This document shows positions 7,516 to 16,942 of a stretch of 45,134 nucleotides of DNA, in pieces. The stretch comes from Candidatus Gastranaerophilales bacterium (GTDB lineage: Bacteria > Cyanobacteriota > Vampirovibrionia > Gastranaerophilales > Gastranaerophilaceae), in the NCBI GenBank assembly GCA_947588755.1, contig CANPZB010000010.1, forward strand, positions 1 to 45,134. Reading direction: 5' to 3'. The first letter of the stretch is position 1, and every line of letters begins with the position of its first letter. The notes under the pieces are model-generated. The model was not told where the DNA came from, ran no database searches, and saw only the letters and a program-made list of their open reading frames with translations. The position numbers and the translations under genes are program-made.

Positions 7516-8830
7516 TATGTATGCCCTCCGTTAGGTTTACATTCAGGTCGCCAGAGGAAATATCATTCTTTCTCTCTATCTTCCCTCCTAACAATCTTAG
7601 CTTACTTTCAAAATTTTCGTATCCTCTATCTATATGATGTAAGTTTTCAATAGTTGAATTACCTTCAGCCATCAAAGCCGCAACAACGAGTGAAGCACCC
7701 GCACGTAAGTCACTGGCCGCAAGAGTAGCACCCGTAAGTTTTTTTACACCTTTGATTATTGCGTGATTTCTGTCCTGATGAATATCCGCACCCATACGGC
7801 GAAGTTCAGGCACCTGCATAAATCTGTTTTCGTATAAACTTTCGGTAATAATACCCACACCGTTAGCCGTGGTTAAAAGTGTCATTGCCATTGACTGCAA
7901 ATCCGTCGGAAATCCCGGATATGGCTGGGTAACAAAATTTATTGAATTAAGTCTGTTTTTACAAGACACTTCCAGAGAATTAGGTTCAATGAGTTTTATA
8001 TTTGCACCCATTTTCAAAAGTTTATCCGTAAAGAAAGTTAAATGTGCCGGAAAAACATTTTTAATAATTGCTTTACCCTTAGTCGCAATTATGGCTGTCA
8101 TAAATGTACCCGCTTCTATTCTGTCGGGAATGGTTGTATATTCAATACTGCGAATGTTTTCCTGTTTAACACCGTTAATAACAATTTCGGAAGTACCCGC
8201 ACCGTTGATATCAGCACCCATGGAATTTAAGAAGTTTGCCAAATCAACAATTTCAGGTTCCTGAGCCGCATTTTGAATTTTAGTCGAGCCTTCCGCCAAA
8301 ACTCCCGCAAGCATAAGGTTTTCCGTTGCACCCACGGAAGGAATATCAAGATAAATATCCGCACCCGTCAATCTTGCGGCTTTGGCATGCACGTAACCGT
8401 TTTCAATCTTTATCTTTGCACCTAAAGCTTCAAGCCCGCGAATGTGAAAATCAACTCTCCTTTCGCCGATTGCACAGCCGCCGGGAAGTGCAACGATAGC
8501 TTCTTTACACCTTGATATTAAAGCACCCAGCACTATAAATGAAGCACGCATTTTGCTTACCAGTTCATATTTGGCTGTTACGCTGGTTATGTCGGTTGCA
8601 TCTATCGTAACTGATTTTTCCGACTTGTTATAAGATGTTTTTGCTCCGAGTTGTGCTATTACACTAAGCATAATCTCAACATCGGTTAAATCGGGGACAT
8701 TATATATTTTGGTTTCACCCTTTGCAAGAATTGCCGCCGCCATTAATTTTAAAACGGAATTCTTTGCACCACCTATCGAAACCTCACCTTTTAAAGGGGT
8801 ACCGCCTTTTATAAAATATTTTTCAGTCAA
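7499..8830 (-). CDS. murA: UDP-N-acetylglucosamine 1-carboxyvinyltransferase MurA
   Basis: First committed step of peptidoglycan synthesis: transfers enolpyruvate from PEP to UDP-GlcNAc. I chose the TTG at 8830 as start (443 aa), because AAAGG lies 8 nt upstream and the encoded start MTEKYFIKGG matches MurA N-termini; the ATG at 8875 would overlap the promoter and add 15 unlike residues. Active-site residues are visible: Lys23 in GGAKNS, Cys119 in PGGCAIGERRVDFH (the loop Cys attacked by fosfomycin), and the conserved TIPDRIEAGTFM region. Cys rather than Asp at the loop predicts a fosfomycin-sensitive enzyme. Head of the minus-strand operon. Confidence 0.96.
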   Translation of the reverse strand: MTEKYFIKGGTPLKGEVSIGGAKNSVLKLMAAAILAKGETKIYNVPDLTDVEIMLSVIAQLGAKTSYNKSEKSVTIDATDITSVTAKYELVSKMRASFIVLGALISRCKEAIVALPGGCAIGERRVDFHIRGLEALGAKIKIENGYVHAKAARLTGADIYLDIPSVGATENLMLAGVLAEGSTKIQNAAQEPEIVDLANFLNSMGADINGAGTSEIVINGVKQENIRSIEYTTIPDRIEAGTFMTAIIATKGKAIIKNVFPAHLTFFTDKLLKMGANIKLIEPNSLEVSCKNRLNSINFVTQPYPGFPTDLQSMAMTLLTTANGVGIITESLYENRFMQVPELRRMGADIHQDRNHAIIKGVKKLTGATLAASDLRAGASLVVAALMAEGNSTIENLHHIDRGYENFESKLRLLGGKIERKNDISSGDLNVNLTEGIHNESYL

Positions 8831-8866
8831 TGTTATTACCTTTTGATATGTATTTCTACTAAAATA

Positions 8867-8895
8867 ATAATACAATTTATTCTAAATGTTGTAAA
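8867..8895 (-). promoter_or_regulatory. Promoter of the murA operon
   Basis: On the minus strand TTTACA (8895-8890), a 17-bp spacer and TATTAT (8872-8867). The predicted start site lies about 30 nt before the TTG start of murA, which supports that start choice. Confidence 0.65.
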
Positions 8896-8973
8896 TAAGT
8901 TAAATTATGTAAAGATTGTGTTCAAAAATTTTTTGTTCGGGTTTTAAAAAAAATAAAAGGAGAAAAAATACCC

Positions 8974-9669
8974 ATGATACAACCGTTAAGTTTTAAAGGT
9001 ATTAAAAATATCGGATATGCAAAACTCACTTACACAGACGAAAACACACATACAAAAATAAATCGTAACATAATAAATATGCAACTTAATAACAAAAACG
9101 GTTCAAAAGATTTAGCCGAATACAAAAAACTTATAAGAAATTTCCCTGCATACGAAAATATAATAAATGAAAATTTTTTGCATTTTGAAATTGATACACA
9201 GGATAACCCCAATATAGTCAATCTGCTTGTGGAACCGAAATTAAACGGTGTGGGACTGCCTTGTAATAAAGAAACAAAACCTATTTATAATTTTATAGAA
9301 AGTTTGTTACAAAGAATTACCCGTATGAAAAAAAGTGAATTTACAAATGATGCTAAATTCATCGAATCTGAGGACGGTGATAATGCATTACTATTCGGAG
9401 ATGACATTGTCGAGTATTTGACGGGAGAACGAGGTCAGCCGGATTTCTTCGGAGAAACAACTTTGGCGGAAGAATTTGACAGATTTTACAATTGCGAAAA
9501 GTCCGCAAATTTGCCTGAAGAAGAAATTGATAAAGCAATTGACTCCAGCGAAAAAGTAGTGGATATCTTCTATAATCCTTCCTACGTTCGCGGCGGTGCG
9601 ATATATTTGGGTGCTCTTTCAAAAGGAATTTATAATATTTACAACAACTCAAACAGATACAATGCATAA
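8974..9669 (+). CDS. Unknown acidic protein with N-terminal SFKG motif
   Basis: A 231-aa protein without signal peptide or membrane segment that I do not recognise. It starts MIQPLSFKG; an F-x-G/A tripeptide within the first 16 residues is shared with two other unknown proteins of this window (24208-24489 and 40596-41204). The middle is Asn/Glu-rich and the last 40 residues contain aromatic-rich YNPSYVRGGAIYLG. An AAAGGAG ribosome site precedes the ATG. It is divergent from murA and followed by grpE. It is probably a lineage-specific protein. Confidence 0.7.
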   Translation: MIQPLSFKGIKNIGYAKLTYTDENTHTKINRNIINMQLNNKNGSKDLAEYKKLIRNFPAYENIINENFLHFEIDTQDNPNIVNLLVEPKLNGVGLPCNKETKPIYNFIESLLQRITRMKKSEFTNDAKFIESEDGDNALLFGDDIVEYLTGERGQPDFFGETTLAEEFDRFYNCEKSANLPEEEIDKAIDSSEKVVDIFYNPSYVRGGAIYLGALSKGIYNIYNNSNRYNA

Positions 9670-9755
9670 AATATTAAAAAATAATAAATAATCCTTGTTT
9701 ATTTGCGTTGATAAATTATAATGATATTATAATAAATTATGTGAGAGGGAATAAA

Positions 9756-10328
9756 ATGTCACACAAACACAGTCACGATAATAATCCGTTCAAAAATGAC
9801 TCGGATTTGTTTAAAGATAAATCGGAAGAAACTAAACAGGAAACCGAACAAGAAAATAAAAAATCAGACGATAATGACAAATTAACGGAACTGCAAGAAA
9901 AATATGATAACCTTAACCAACAATACATAAGGCTTGCTGCCGATTTTGATAATTACAGGAAAAGACAGGCTCAGGAAAAAGAAGAACTTTTGAAATACGG
10001 TGCCGAAAATGCTTTAAAAAAACTTATAGAAGTTCTTGATAACTTTGAACGCGGTCAAAAAGCACTGGAAAATGTTGATGACTGCAAACAGGTAAAAGAC
10101 AGTTTTAATCTGGTTTACAAGCAGGTTTGCGACAGTCTTGCAAAACTGGGGCTTGAAAAAATAGATGCGGAAGGGCAAAGTTTTGACCCCAATTTTCACG
10201 AAGCCGTAATGCGGACACCGACTGATGAACATCCCGAAAACACTATAATAAACGAACTTCAAAAAGGTTACAAACTGGGAGACAAGGTTCTTAGACCTTC
10301 ACTGGTAAATGTAGCGTCAGCAGGTTAA
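9756..10328 (+). CDS. grpE: Nucleotide exchange factor GrpE
   Basis: A 190-aa co-chaperone that releases ADP from DnaK. A charged, His/Asp/Glu/Lys-rich N-terminal tail (about 1-45) leads into a long coiled coil (about 46-100, with AADFDNYRKRQAQEKEE) and the four-helix/beta-wing head ending in GYKLGDKVLRPSLVNVA, the family hallmark. I chose the ATG at 9756 because GAGAGGG lies 7 nt upstream; an in-frame ATG at 9708 lacks such a site. It is followed 33 nt later by dnaJ. dnaK is not in the window, which is unusual for grpE-dnaJ pairs but not rare. Confidence 0.95.
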   Translation: MSHKHSHDNNPFKNDSDLFKDKSEETKQETEQENKKSDDNDKLTELQEKYDNLNQQYIRLAADFDNYRKRQAQEKEELLKYGAENALKKLIEVLDNFERGQKALENVDDCKQVKDSFNLVYKQVCDSLAKLGLEKIDAEGQSFDPNFHEAVMRTPTDEHPENTIINELQKGYKLGDKVLRPSLVNVASAG

Positions 10329-10361
10329 AATATAAATAAAGAACAGGAAAATTTTTAATAA

Positions 10362-11492
10362 ATGAGTGATTATTATGAAATACTGGGAGTATCAAAGGAT
10401 GCTTCAAAAGATGAAATAAAATCGGCTTTCAGAAAAAAAGCCCGTGTATTACACCCCGATGTAAATAAAGCACCCGATGCCGAAGAAAAATTTAAAGAAC
10501 TCGGAAAAGCTTACGAAACTTTGATGGACGAAAATAAGCGTGCTACTTACGACCGTTACGGTGAGGACGGGTTAAAGAATGCCGGATTTGACACAGGCGG
10601 CCCGTTTGCGGGCGGTTTTGGCGACTTAAACGATATTTTTAACACATTTTTTGGCGGTTTTGGAGGTTTCGGCTTCGGCGGCAGACCTGACCCCAATGCC
10701 CCGATTGACGGCGATGATTTAAGACTTGATATTGAAATAGAATTTGAACAAGCCGTTTTTGGCACTAATAAAGAAATCAAATTTAATCATACCGAAATTT
10801 GTCCCGAATGCGGCGGAACGGGCTGTGAAAAAGGAACAAAACCCGAAATTTGCGATACATGCCACGGAAGCGGTCAGGTACAGCAAGTTATGAGAACTCC
10901 TCTCGGTTCAATTACACAGATTGTAACCTGCCCGAACTGTAACGGTACGGGTAAAAAGATTAAAAAGCCCTGTAAAACCTGTTCGGGTAAAGGTTATAGT
11001 GAAAAAGAAAGAAAAATTGAAATCAAAATACCCGCCGGAGTTGATAATCTTTCCAAAATAAGAGTTTCCGGCGAAGGAGATTCAGGCATGAATGGCGGCA
11101 GACCCGGAGATTTGTTTGTTGTAATTCATGTCAAACCGTCAGATTATTTCAAACGTGACGGAAATGATATTTATACACAATTGGATATTTCACCCGCTCA
11201 AGCAGCATTGGGTGATGAAATAAGCATTAAAACACTTGAAGGCGAGAAAACAATTCAGGTTCCCGCAGGTGTACAAAGCGGTAATTCCGTAAAAATAAAA
11301 AATATGGGAGTCCCGTTTGTTTCAAGACCCTCACAAAGAGGAGACCATATCGTAATAGTTTCGGTAAAAACACCAACAAATCTCACCGATGAAGAAAAAA
11401 ATCTTTACAGAAGGTTGTATGAAGTACAAAAAAATAAAAAATCACACGAATCAATTATGGAAAAAGTTAAAGGAGTTTTTAATAATGCGTAA
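10362..11492 (+). CDS. dnaJ: Chaperone DnaJ
   Basis: A 376-aa class A Hsp40. J domain at 1-68 with HPD at 31-33; Gly/Phe-rich linker at about 75-115; four zinc-binding repeats starting at Cys147 (CPECGGTG), Cys164 (CDTCHGSG), Cys190 (CPNCNGTG) and Cys204 (CKTCSGKG); then the C-terminal substrate-binding domains. All HPD and zinc Cys residues are intact. It stimulates the ATPase of DnaK. It overlaps the next gene by 8 nt. Confidence 0.97.
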   Translation: MSDYYEILGVSKDASKDEIKSAFRKKARVLHPDVNKAPDAEEKFKELGKAYETLMDENKRATYDRYGEDGLKNAGFDTGGPFAGGFGDLNDIFNTFFGGFGGFGFGGRPDPNAPIDGDDLRLDIEIEFEQAVFGTNKEIKFNHTEICPECGGTGCEKGTKPEICDTCHGSGQVQQVMRTPLGSITQIVTCPNCNGTGKKIKKPCKTCSGKGYSEKERKIEIKIPAGVDNLSKIRVSGEGDSGMNGGRPGDLFVVIHVKPSDYFKRDGNDIYTQLDISPAQAALGDEISIKTLEGEKTIQVPAGVQSGNSVKIKNMGVPFVSRPSQRGDHIVIVSVKTPTNLTDEEKNLYRRLYEVQKNKKSHESIMEKVKGVFNNA

Positions 11493-12915
11493 ATTGGCAA
11501 TTCTGACATTTGCATTTTTATTAATTTCCATGCCTGCATTTGCGGCAAAAATTCCTGACAATATAAAATCATTTATTGAAAATTCTTATCCCAAAACCGA
11601 TTTCAGATTTGACGGGGTCATAATATTGCCTGATGGTACCGTTTATTTACCGTTACTTCCCGCAAAAATTATCACACCAGAAACACTGGAAATTCAGTCG
11701 ACTTATCCTCAGAATAAAAAATTAACCGACAAACCGGAAATTATCATTTTCAATAATGACTATGTACTTTTAAAGGTTATTACTGACAGCAGAGGGAATA
11801 AAACCGTAAGCAGATTGGCAAATCCGCCCGTACAGGTGCGAACGGGGCTTTTACCTCAGGATATGCTTGTCCCGAAAGGTCTGGTTATTCCAGACAATTT
11901 GAAAAGCATTACGGGAAATCTTGAAATTAAAACCATAATAGACCCCGGTATAAAGGTTCATATTAATAATCTGAAAAAAGAAGCGGGCGGACTTCAGTCT
12001 TTAACTAATTTAGCGGCATTAAAAAACAAAACAATTTATGTAGCTTCCCCTTACACAAGAAAAATTCAGGTATATAATCAGGCAAGTAAATCCGCAAATT
12101 ATGCATTTGAACAAAAAAACGTTCCTATTACGATAAAGGCATACAATGACAGGTTTTTACTGGTAAGTGTTTATGATAAACCTTCGGTAGACGTTATTTC
12201 GCTTGCGGATGATCAGGTTATTAAACAAATTTTTACAAAAACACAACCTGACGAAATCCTTATAGACAAATCAAAAAAAATCGCCTACATATCAAGTTCA
12301 AAAGATTCTTGTATCTATATGGTAAATCTTGATACAATGACTCTTTTCCGCCAGATAAAAATAACGGGATTTTGTGAAAAACTCACGTTATCCGCAGACG
12401 GTTCAAAACTTTTCTATTATGACAAAAATACAAGCAAGATATGGGCAGTTGAACTTGACAACGAATATCTTTTAAAAGATATAGGAAAATTCCCGAATGT
12501 ATCCAAAATTCTTTATGACAACGGCAAAATATATATTCTGAGCAGAACGAAAAACCATTTGGCAATAGTTAATTACGATAAAGTAAGTCTGGTTGCTGAA
12601 ACGGAAGTTTCCGAAAAGCCCATAGATGCAGTAATATTTAACAATAAGCTCTATATACTCGGGGCAAAAGATAATGTTGTGGAAATCGTTGATACTTTGA
12701 CAGATACAATGACAGACAGAATATTCTTAAGTACGGGCGGGTTTTCCACAAAAATTTATCGAATAGAAGACACAAATATTGCATTAATTACCGATACAAA
12801 ATCATCGCTTTATACAATATTTGATTTGGACACAAAACAAGTAATAAAAACAATTCCGTTGGATATTCCCGTAAGTTCCATTGTTGTAACCGAAAAAATT
12901 AAGAAAATTAATTAA
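11485..12915 (+). CDS. Secreted beta-propeller protein (YncE-like)
   Basis: A 476-aa exported protein. The signal peptide is [20 protein letters not shown], with cleavage expected after AFA. After a poorly recognised N-terminal 170 residues come repeated strands of the YVTN/YncE beta-propeller type, for example [41 protein letters not shown] and [20 protein letters not shown]. Such propellers bind ligands or proteins outside the cytoplasm; no catalytic site is evident. The ATG at 11485 is preceded by AAAGGAG and lies within the last codons of dnaJ, so translation is coupled to the chaperone genes. Confidence 0.8.
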   Translation: MRKLAILTFAFLLISMPAFAAKIPDNIKSFIENSYPKTDFRFDGVIILPDGTVYLPLLPAKIITPETLEIQSTYPQNKKLTDKPEIIIFNNDYVLLKVITDSRGNKTVSRLANPPVQVRTGLLPQDMLVPKGLVIPDNLKSITGNLEIKTIIDPGIKVHINNLKKEAGGLQSLTNLAALKNKTIYVASPYTRKIQVYNQASKSANYAFEQKNVPITIKAYNDRFLLVSVYDKPSVDVISLADDQVIKQIFTKTQPDEILIDKSKKIAYISSSKDSCIYMVNLDTMTLFRQIKITGFCEKLTLSADGSKLFYYDKNTSKIWAVELDNEYLLKDIGKFPNVSKILYDNGKIYILSRTKNHLAIVNYDKVSLVAETEVSEKPIDAVIFNNKLYILGAKDNVVEIVDTLTDTMTDRIFLSTGGFSTKIYRIEDTNIALITDTKSSLYTIFDLDTKQVIKTIPLDIPVSSIVVTEKIKKIN

Positions 12916-12917
12916 TA

Positions 12918-13487
12918 ATGATAAACAATTTTGATGAAACAACACGCAATATTTTAATTGATTTGGAAAAAACACAAAAGCAATTCTGGAATATATCAAG
13001 AGTAACAGCCGAATTTCTTTATATTTTGATAAAAGAAGAAAAAGCAAAAGAAGTATTGGAAATAGGGACTTCTAACGGATATTCGGGAATTTGGCTATCA
13101 AAGGCTTTAAAAGAAACAAAAGGTCATCTTACTACCATAGAATTTTACGATACGCGATTATCGACAGCAAAAGAAAATTTCAAAAAATGCGGAACGGATG
13201 ATATAATTACCCCGATACAGGGTTCTGCCTGCAAAATTTTGGAATGGCTTGCGGATGATTATTTTATTGATATCGCATTTGTTGATGCCAATAAATCAGA
13301 GTATATAAAATACTTTCAGTATATAGACAAACATCTTAAAAAAGGCGGACTTTTGATTTGTGACAATGTAATTTCGCATAAAGAAAAATGTAAACCGTTT
13401 ATTGATGCGATAAATGCACATCCGGATTATGAAAACACAATTCTTGCTTTACCCGCAGGGTTATCACTCGCAAGAAAAATACACTAA
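12918..13487 (+). CDS. SAM-dependent O-methyltransferase (class I)
   Basis: A 189-aa protein of the catechol/caffeoyl-CoA-type O-methyltransferase family. SAM-binding motif I is VLEIGTSNGYSGIWL (about 46-60), the acidic residue after strand 2 is in TTIEFYDTR, and the metal/substrate region is IDIAFVDANKSEYIKYF followed by KKGGLLICDNV. The YrrM/TrmR subgroup of this family methylates a wobble uridine in tRNA, so tRNA is a possible substrate, but small molecules cannot be excluded. It begins 2 nt after the propeller gene and is the last gene of the grpE cluster. Confidence 0.82.
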   Translation: MINNFDETTRNILIDLEKTQKQFWNISRVTAEFLYILIKEEKAKEVLEIGTSNGYSGIWLSKALKETKGHLTTIEFYDTRLSTAKENFKKCGTDDIITPIQGSACKILEWLADDYFIDIAFVDANKSEYIKYFQYIDKHLKKGGLLICDNVISHKEKCKPFIDAINAHPDYENTILALPAGLSLARKIH

Positions 13488-13511
13488 AATTAAAAAAAAT
13501 TAACATGCTGC

Positions 13512-13539
13512 TTGATTTATATAATTTTTAATATATTAT
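13512..13539 (+). promoter_or_regulatory. Promoter of rpmB
   Basis: TTGATT (13512-13517), a 16-bp spacer and TATTAT (13534-13539). An AAAGG ribosome site follows before the ATG at 13574. Confidence 0.55.
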
Positions 13540-13573
13540 TTAATTATACAAAAGTCTGAAAAGGAAAAATATT

Positions 13574-13765
13574 ATGTCTAAACAATGTGAAATATGCGGT
13601 AAAAAGCCGATTAAATCAGCAAAACTTACATTTTCTCATAAACAAATCGTTAAAACGCAAGAACCTAATTTACAAAAGGTAAAAGCGGTAGTTAACGGTT
13701 CCGTAAAAAGAATTAATGTATGCACATCTTGCTTAAGAGCAGGAAAAGTACAGAAAGCCGTATAA
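13574..13765 (+). CDS. rpmB: Large ribosomal subunit protein bL28
   Basis: A 63-aa ribosomal protein, normal for bL28. It starts MSKQCEICGKKP and ends with CTSCLRAGKVQKAV. The two Cys pairs (residues 5/8 and about 50/53) make it the zinc-binding C+ form. Single-gene transcript with its own promoter. Confidence 0.97.
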   Translation: MSKQCEICGKKPIKSAKLTFSHKQIVKTQEPNLQKVKAVVNGSVKRINVCTSCLRAGKVQKAV

Positions 13766-13791
13766 AACAGAATTCCCATTAAATATAAGTG

Positions 13792-13860
13792 CACCCTGAG
13801 TTGACTCCTATTTATTATTATATCCACTTTATAATTATGCTTTTCAGGGTGTATCTTTTT
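13792..13860 (+). terminator. Probable rpmB terminator with a long loop
   Basis: CACCCTGA (13792-13799) can pair with TCAGGGTG (13844-13851), followed by TATCTTTTT. The 44-nt loop is unusually long for an intrinsic terminator, so a second function such as a structured 3' end is possible. Confidence 0.45.
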
Positions 13861-13889
13861 GTCTATATAATGTAAAGATTAGTTTATAA

Positions 13890-13919
13890 TTGGTAAAAAG
13901 CTTATATTTGTGGTATAGT
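13890..13919 (+). promoter_or_regulatory. Promoter of gyrA
   Basis: TTGGTA (13890-13895), an 18-bp spacer and TATAGT (13914-13919). GGAGG at 13941-13945 then precedes the TTG start at 13954 by 8 nt. Confidence 0.55.
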
Positions 13920-13953
13920 ATAGCCAGGGATAGGACTATCGGAGGATAAAAGA

Positions 13954-16503
13954 TTGACTCAACAGAATATATTTGATGACGGGAAAATTATTCCCGTAAA
14001 CATCAGGGAAGAAATGAAACGGTCATATATTGATTATGCCATGAGCGTAATTGTCGGCAGGGCGTTACCTGACGTAAGGGACGGATTAAAACCCGTACAC
14101 AGACGTATTTTATACGCAATGAACGAACTTGGCATGACCCCCGATAAACCGTTCAGAAAATGTGCACGTATCGTCGGTGAAGTTCTCGGTAAATATCATC
14201 CGCACGGTGACAGTTCCGTATATGAGGCACTTGTACGCCTGGCTCAGGATTTTAATACAAGATATCTCATAGTGGACGGACACGGGAATTTTGGTTCCGT
14301 TGACGGCGACGGTGCTGCTGCTATGCGTTATACGGAAGCAAGAATGCATAAAATTACAACCTCAATGCTTGCGGATATAGATTGTGAAACGGTTGAATTT
14401 GAACCTAACTTTGACGGTTCTTTGCAAGAACCTTCGGTTCTTCCCGTAAGATTACCGATGCTGTTGTTAAACGGTGTTTCCGGTATCGCTGTAGGTATGG
14501 CAACAAATATTCCGCCGCACAATCTGGGTGAAATAGTTGACGGAACAATTGCACTTATTGATAATCCTAACATAACCGTTTCGGAATTAATGGAATATAT
14601 CAAAGGTCCTGATTTCCCGACTGCCGCAACAATCATAGGTATTAATGACATAAAACAGGCTTATGAAACGGGCAGAGGTTCAATAAAAATGCAAGCCGTT
14701 GCTAATATTGAAGAAATCGCAGGCGGTGCGGGCAGACAATCCCGTACGGCTATAATTATTACCGAAATACCGTATCAGGTTAATAAAGCGGTTCTTATCG
14801 AAAAAATTGCCGAATTGGTAAAAGACCAGAGAATAACAGGGATTTCGGATATAAGAGATGAATCCGACAGAGAAGGTATGCGTGTCGTAATTGAATTAAA
14901 ACGTGACGCAAAACCTGACGTTGTAAAAAATAATTTGTTCAAATTTACTCAGCTTTCAACAACTTTCGGTGTAAATATGCTTGCACTTTGCGGCAAACAG
15001 CCCCGACTGCTTAACCTTTATGAAGTTTTGTCGGAATTTGTTGAACACAGGGTGGAAATTGTTACACGAAGAACAATATTTTTCCTCAAAAAAGCCAAAA
15101 TCAGAGCACATATCTTGGCGGGTTTAATTATTGCACTTGGTTCTATTGATGAAGTAATAGAATTAATCAAAAGTTCAAAAACCACTGATGATGCAAGAGT
15201 AGGGCTTATGAGCCGTTTCGGACTGGATACGGATCAGGCAAATGCTATTCTGGAAATGCAATTAAGAAGGTTAACGGGACTTGAACAAGACAAGGTTAAA
15301 GCTGAATACGACGAACTTGTTAAGAAAATTGCCGAATATGAAGAAATTCTTGCAAGCCGTCAAAAAATTCTTGATATTATTAAAAAAGAATTGCTTGAGG
15401 ACAAAGAAAAATACGGTGATGACAGAAAAACTCAAATTCTTCCCGAACAAGGCGAAGTAACTATCGAAGATTTGACTCCCAACACGCCTATGGCGGTATT
15501 TATTACTCATCAAGGGTATTTAAAACGTATTTCACTTGATACGTTTGAACGTCAAAACCGTGCCACACGAGGCAAATCAGGTATAAAAACCAAAGAGGAT
15601 GACGATATTCAGCACTTCTTTACTGCAATGATGCACGATAAAGTTCTGTTCTTCTCGTCAAAAGGTACGGTATACAGCCTGAATGTATATGATTTCCCCG
15701 AAGGCGGACGTCAGGCTAAAGGTTTGCCCATTGTAAACGTACTTCCGATAGAACAGGACGAAAAAATAACGGCAGTAGTTCCGATTAGCACATTTTCAAA
15801 AGATTTAAACCTTATAATGCTTACCAAAAAAGGTTATATAAAACGTATTGAACTTGATAATTTTTCAAATATAAGAAGAAACGGTATTATAGCTATCGGT
15901 TTAGAAGAAGACGACGAGTTATGCTGGGTAAAACTTGCCACAGCGAGAGATGAAATCATTATAGGGACTTCCTGCGGTATGGCAATAAGATTTCCGATAC
16001 AGGATTTACGACCGTTAGGCAGAAGTGCAAGAGGAGTAACTTCCATGAAGTTACGCAAAGGAGATACTATTGTAGGCTGTGATATAGTTCCGAAAGATTA
16101 TGACGCGGACTTATTGGTAGTAACTTCCGACGGTTTCGGTAAACGCACAAAATTATCCGAATTCAGAAGCCAGAACAGAGGCGGAATAGGTCTTATAGCT
16201 ACAAAATTCAAATCCGCACAATCGAAACTTGTTGCACTGACTATTGTACAGGATTCTGACGATATAATGATGGTTACGGCAAACGGAGTTGTAACCAGAT
16301 TAAACGCAGGCTCAATTTCCCGTCAGGGACGTCCGGCAACAGGCGTAAGGGCACAAAATCTGGTTGAAAACGACACCGTTGTTTCGGTTAACAAAATTGT
16401 TAATCCCGATGAAGATGAACAAATAAAAAAAGATGCAGAAGGAATGGATAACGACCTCGAAATTGCCGAACAGACAAAATTGATTGATACATCGGAAGAA
16501 TAA
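13954..16503 (+). CDS. gyrA: DNA gyrase subunit A
   Basis: An 849-aa type IIA topoisomerase subunit that cuts and rejoins DNA. The start is TTG, supported by a strong GGAGG. The catalytic tyrosine is Tyr126 in AAMRYTEAR. The quinolone-resistance region reads [10 protein letters not shown] (82-91), with Ser87 at the E. coli Ser83 position and Glu91 at the Asp87 position, both wild-type-like states. The C-terminal domain contains six-bladed pinwheel repeats and a gyrase-box variant QNRGGIG, which supports GyrA rather than ParC. gyrB is not in the window. The last eleven codons are duplicated at 2242-2274. Confidence 0.96.
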   Translation: MTQQNIFDDGKIIPVNIREEMKRSYIDYAMSVIVGRALPDVRDGLKPVHRRILYAMNELGMTPDKPFRKCARIVGEVLGKYHPHGDSSVYEALVRLAQDFNTRYLIVDGHGNFGSVDGDGAAAMRYTEARMHKITTSMLADIDCETVEFEPNFDGSLQEPSVLPVRLPMLLLNGVSGIAVGMATNIPPHNLGEIVDGTIALIDNPNITVSELMEYIKGPDFPTAATIIGINDIKQAYETGRGSIKMQAVANIEEIAGGAGRQSRTAIIITEIPYQVNKAVLIEKIAELVKDQRITGISDIRDESDREGMRVVIELKRDAKPDVVKNNLFKFTQLSTTFGVNMLALCGKQPRLLNLYEVLSEFVEHRVEIVTRRTIFFLKKAKIRAHILAGLIIALGSIDEVIELIKSSKTTDDARVGLMSRFGLDTDQANAILEMQLRRLTGLEQDKVKAEYDELVKKIAEYEEILASRQKILDIIKKELLEDKEKYGDDRKTQILPEQGEVTIEDLTPNTPMAVFITHQGYLKRISLDTFERQNRATRGKSGIKTKEDDDIQHFFTAMMHDKVLFFSSKGTVYSLNVYDFPEGGRQAKGLPIVNVLPIEQDEKITAVVPISTFSKDLNLIMLTKKGYIKRIELDNFSNIRRNGIIAIGLEEDDELCWVKLATARDEIIIGTSCGMAIRFPIQDLRPLGRSARGVTSMKLRKGDTIVGCDIVPKDYDADLLVVTSDGFGKRTKLSEFRSQNRGGIGLIATKFKSAQSKLVALTIVQDSDDIMMVTANGVVTRLNAGSISRQGRPATGVRAQNLVENDTVVSVNKIVNPDEDEQIKKDAEGMDNDLEIAEQTKLIDTSEE

Positions 16504-16506
16504 TTT

Positions 16507-16540
16507 AAAAAAAAAGAAGCGGTCTTATTTTAAGACCGCT
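16507..16540. terminator. Terminator between gyrA and sigma-28 module B
   Basis: Perfect stem 16518-16527 with 16531-16540 (AGCGGTCTTA/TAAGACCGCT). On the minus strand it is followed by nine T (A 16507-16515), a strong terminator for the sigma-28 transcript. On the plus strand the tail is only AAAATTATTAATTT, so it may end gyrA transcription less efficiently. Confidence 0.8.
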
Positions 16541-16570
16541 AAAATTATTAATTTCCCTTTTGTTCCCATA
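16507..16570 (-). ncRNA. Predicted short sigma-28 transcript B (about 60 nt)
   Basis: The promoter at 16577-16603 points at the 3' end of gyrA, and transcription would stop at the hairpin after about 60 nt. The sequence is the donor of copy A (2281-2344) and differs by one base in the leader. It includes the same 14-codon frame (MGTKGKLIILAVLK). It could be a small RNA or an empty promoter site. Confidence 0.35.
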
Positions 16571-16576
16571 TTATAA

Positions 16577-16603
16577 TTATCGGCAAAAATTTTTTAAACT
16601 TTA
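16577..16603 (-). promoter_or_regulatory. Sigma-28 promoter, copy B
   Basis: Minus strand: TAAAGTTT (16603-16596), an 11-nt spacer and GCCGATAA (16584-16577), a full match to the FliA consensus. No gene follows; the terminator lies about 37 nt beyond the promoter. Confidence 0.8.
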
Positions 16604-16626
16604 ACACATTACACCCGAGCCGAGCC

Positions 16627-16646
16627 ATGCTATGCTATGCTATGCT
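16627..16646 (-). repeat. Pentanucleotide array, four ATGCT units (copy B)
   Basis: Four perfect ATGCT units, 23 bp from the sigma-28 promoter and 30 bp from the GTAAA/TTTAC dyad. Confidence 0.9.
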
Positions 16647-16676
16647 ATGAGCAGTGTAGCAAGGGTTTCGGGGTTT

Positions 16677-16720
16677 GTAAAATAATCTTTACAATTCGTT
16701 ACATTTGATGTAGTACATCA
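16677..16720 (-). promoter_or_regulatory. Conserved double inverted repeat, copy B
   Basis: GTAAA-N6-TTTAC at 16677-16692 and a perfect TGATGTA-G-TACATCA dyad at 16706-16720. Homology with module D (23647 onward) extends some 45 bp further, through ATGATTTACTGAACAACATG. Confidence 0.5.
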
Positions 16721-16723
16721 CAT

Positions 16724-16942
16724 TCGGTCGGATTTTAATGATTTACTGAACAACATGTTACGAAAATTCTAAGATTATGCCCGTGTTAATGCTGTATATA
16801 AAAGAGCCTGAAACAATAATAATGTCATGCTGAACTTGTTTCAGCATCTTATTTGTGCAGTACCTATACATACATGACCCTGAAATAAATTCAGGATGAC
16901 ATGAGGGTGTTCGGGATGGCAAAGGGCAACACAGAGAAAACA
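16724..16942. repeat. Gene-free stretch with palindromic dispersed repeat
   Basis: Holds the tail of module B and two palindromes of the dispersed repeat family: ATGCTGAACTTGTTTCAGCAT near 16825-16850 and a related one near 16875-16905 next to TTCAGGATGACATG. A short frame here would encode CHPEFISGS and MLKQVQHD, the well-known translation of such repeats; I do not count it as a gene. Confidence 0.6.

Noticed and set aside
7869-8264. Long plus-strand frames opposite murA, mfd and prsA
   Set aside because: They are antisense frames of well-identified genes, without ribosome sites or family features.
8831-8875. ATG start for murA at 8875
   Set aside because: The first 15 codons overlap the region between promoter and TTG start and do not resemble MurA; AAAGG fits the TTG at 8830.
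11389-11484. Upstream extension of the beta-propeller gene
   Set aside because: The extra 32 residues overlap dnaJ in another frame and would precede a clear signal peptide; AAAGGAG supports the ATG at 11485.
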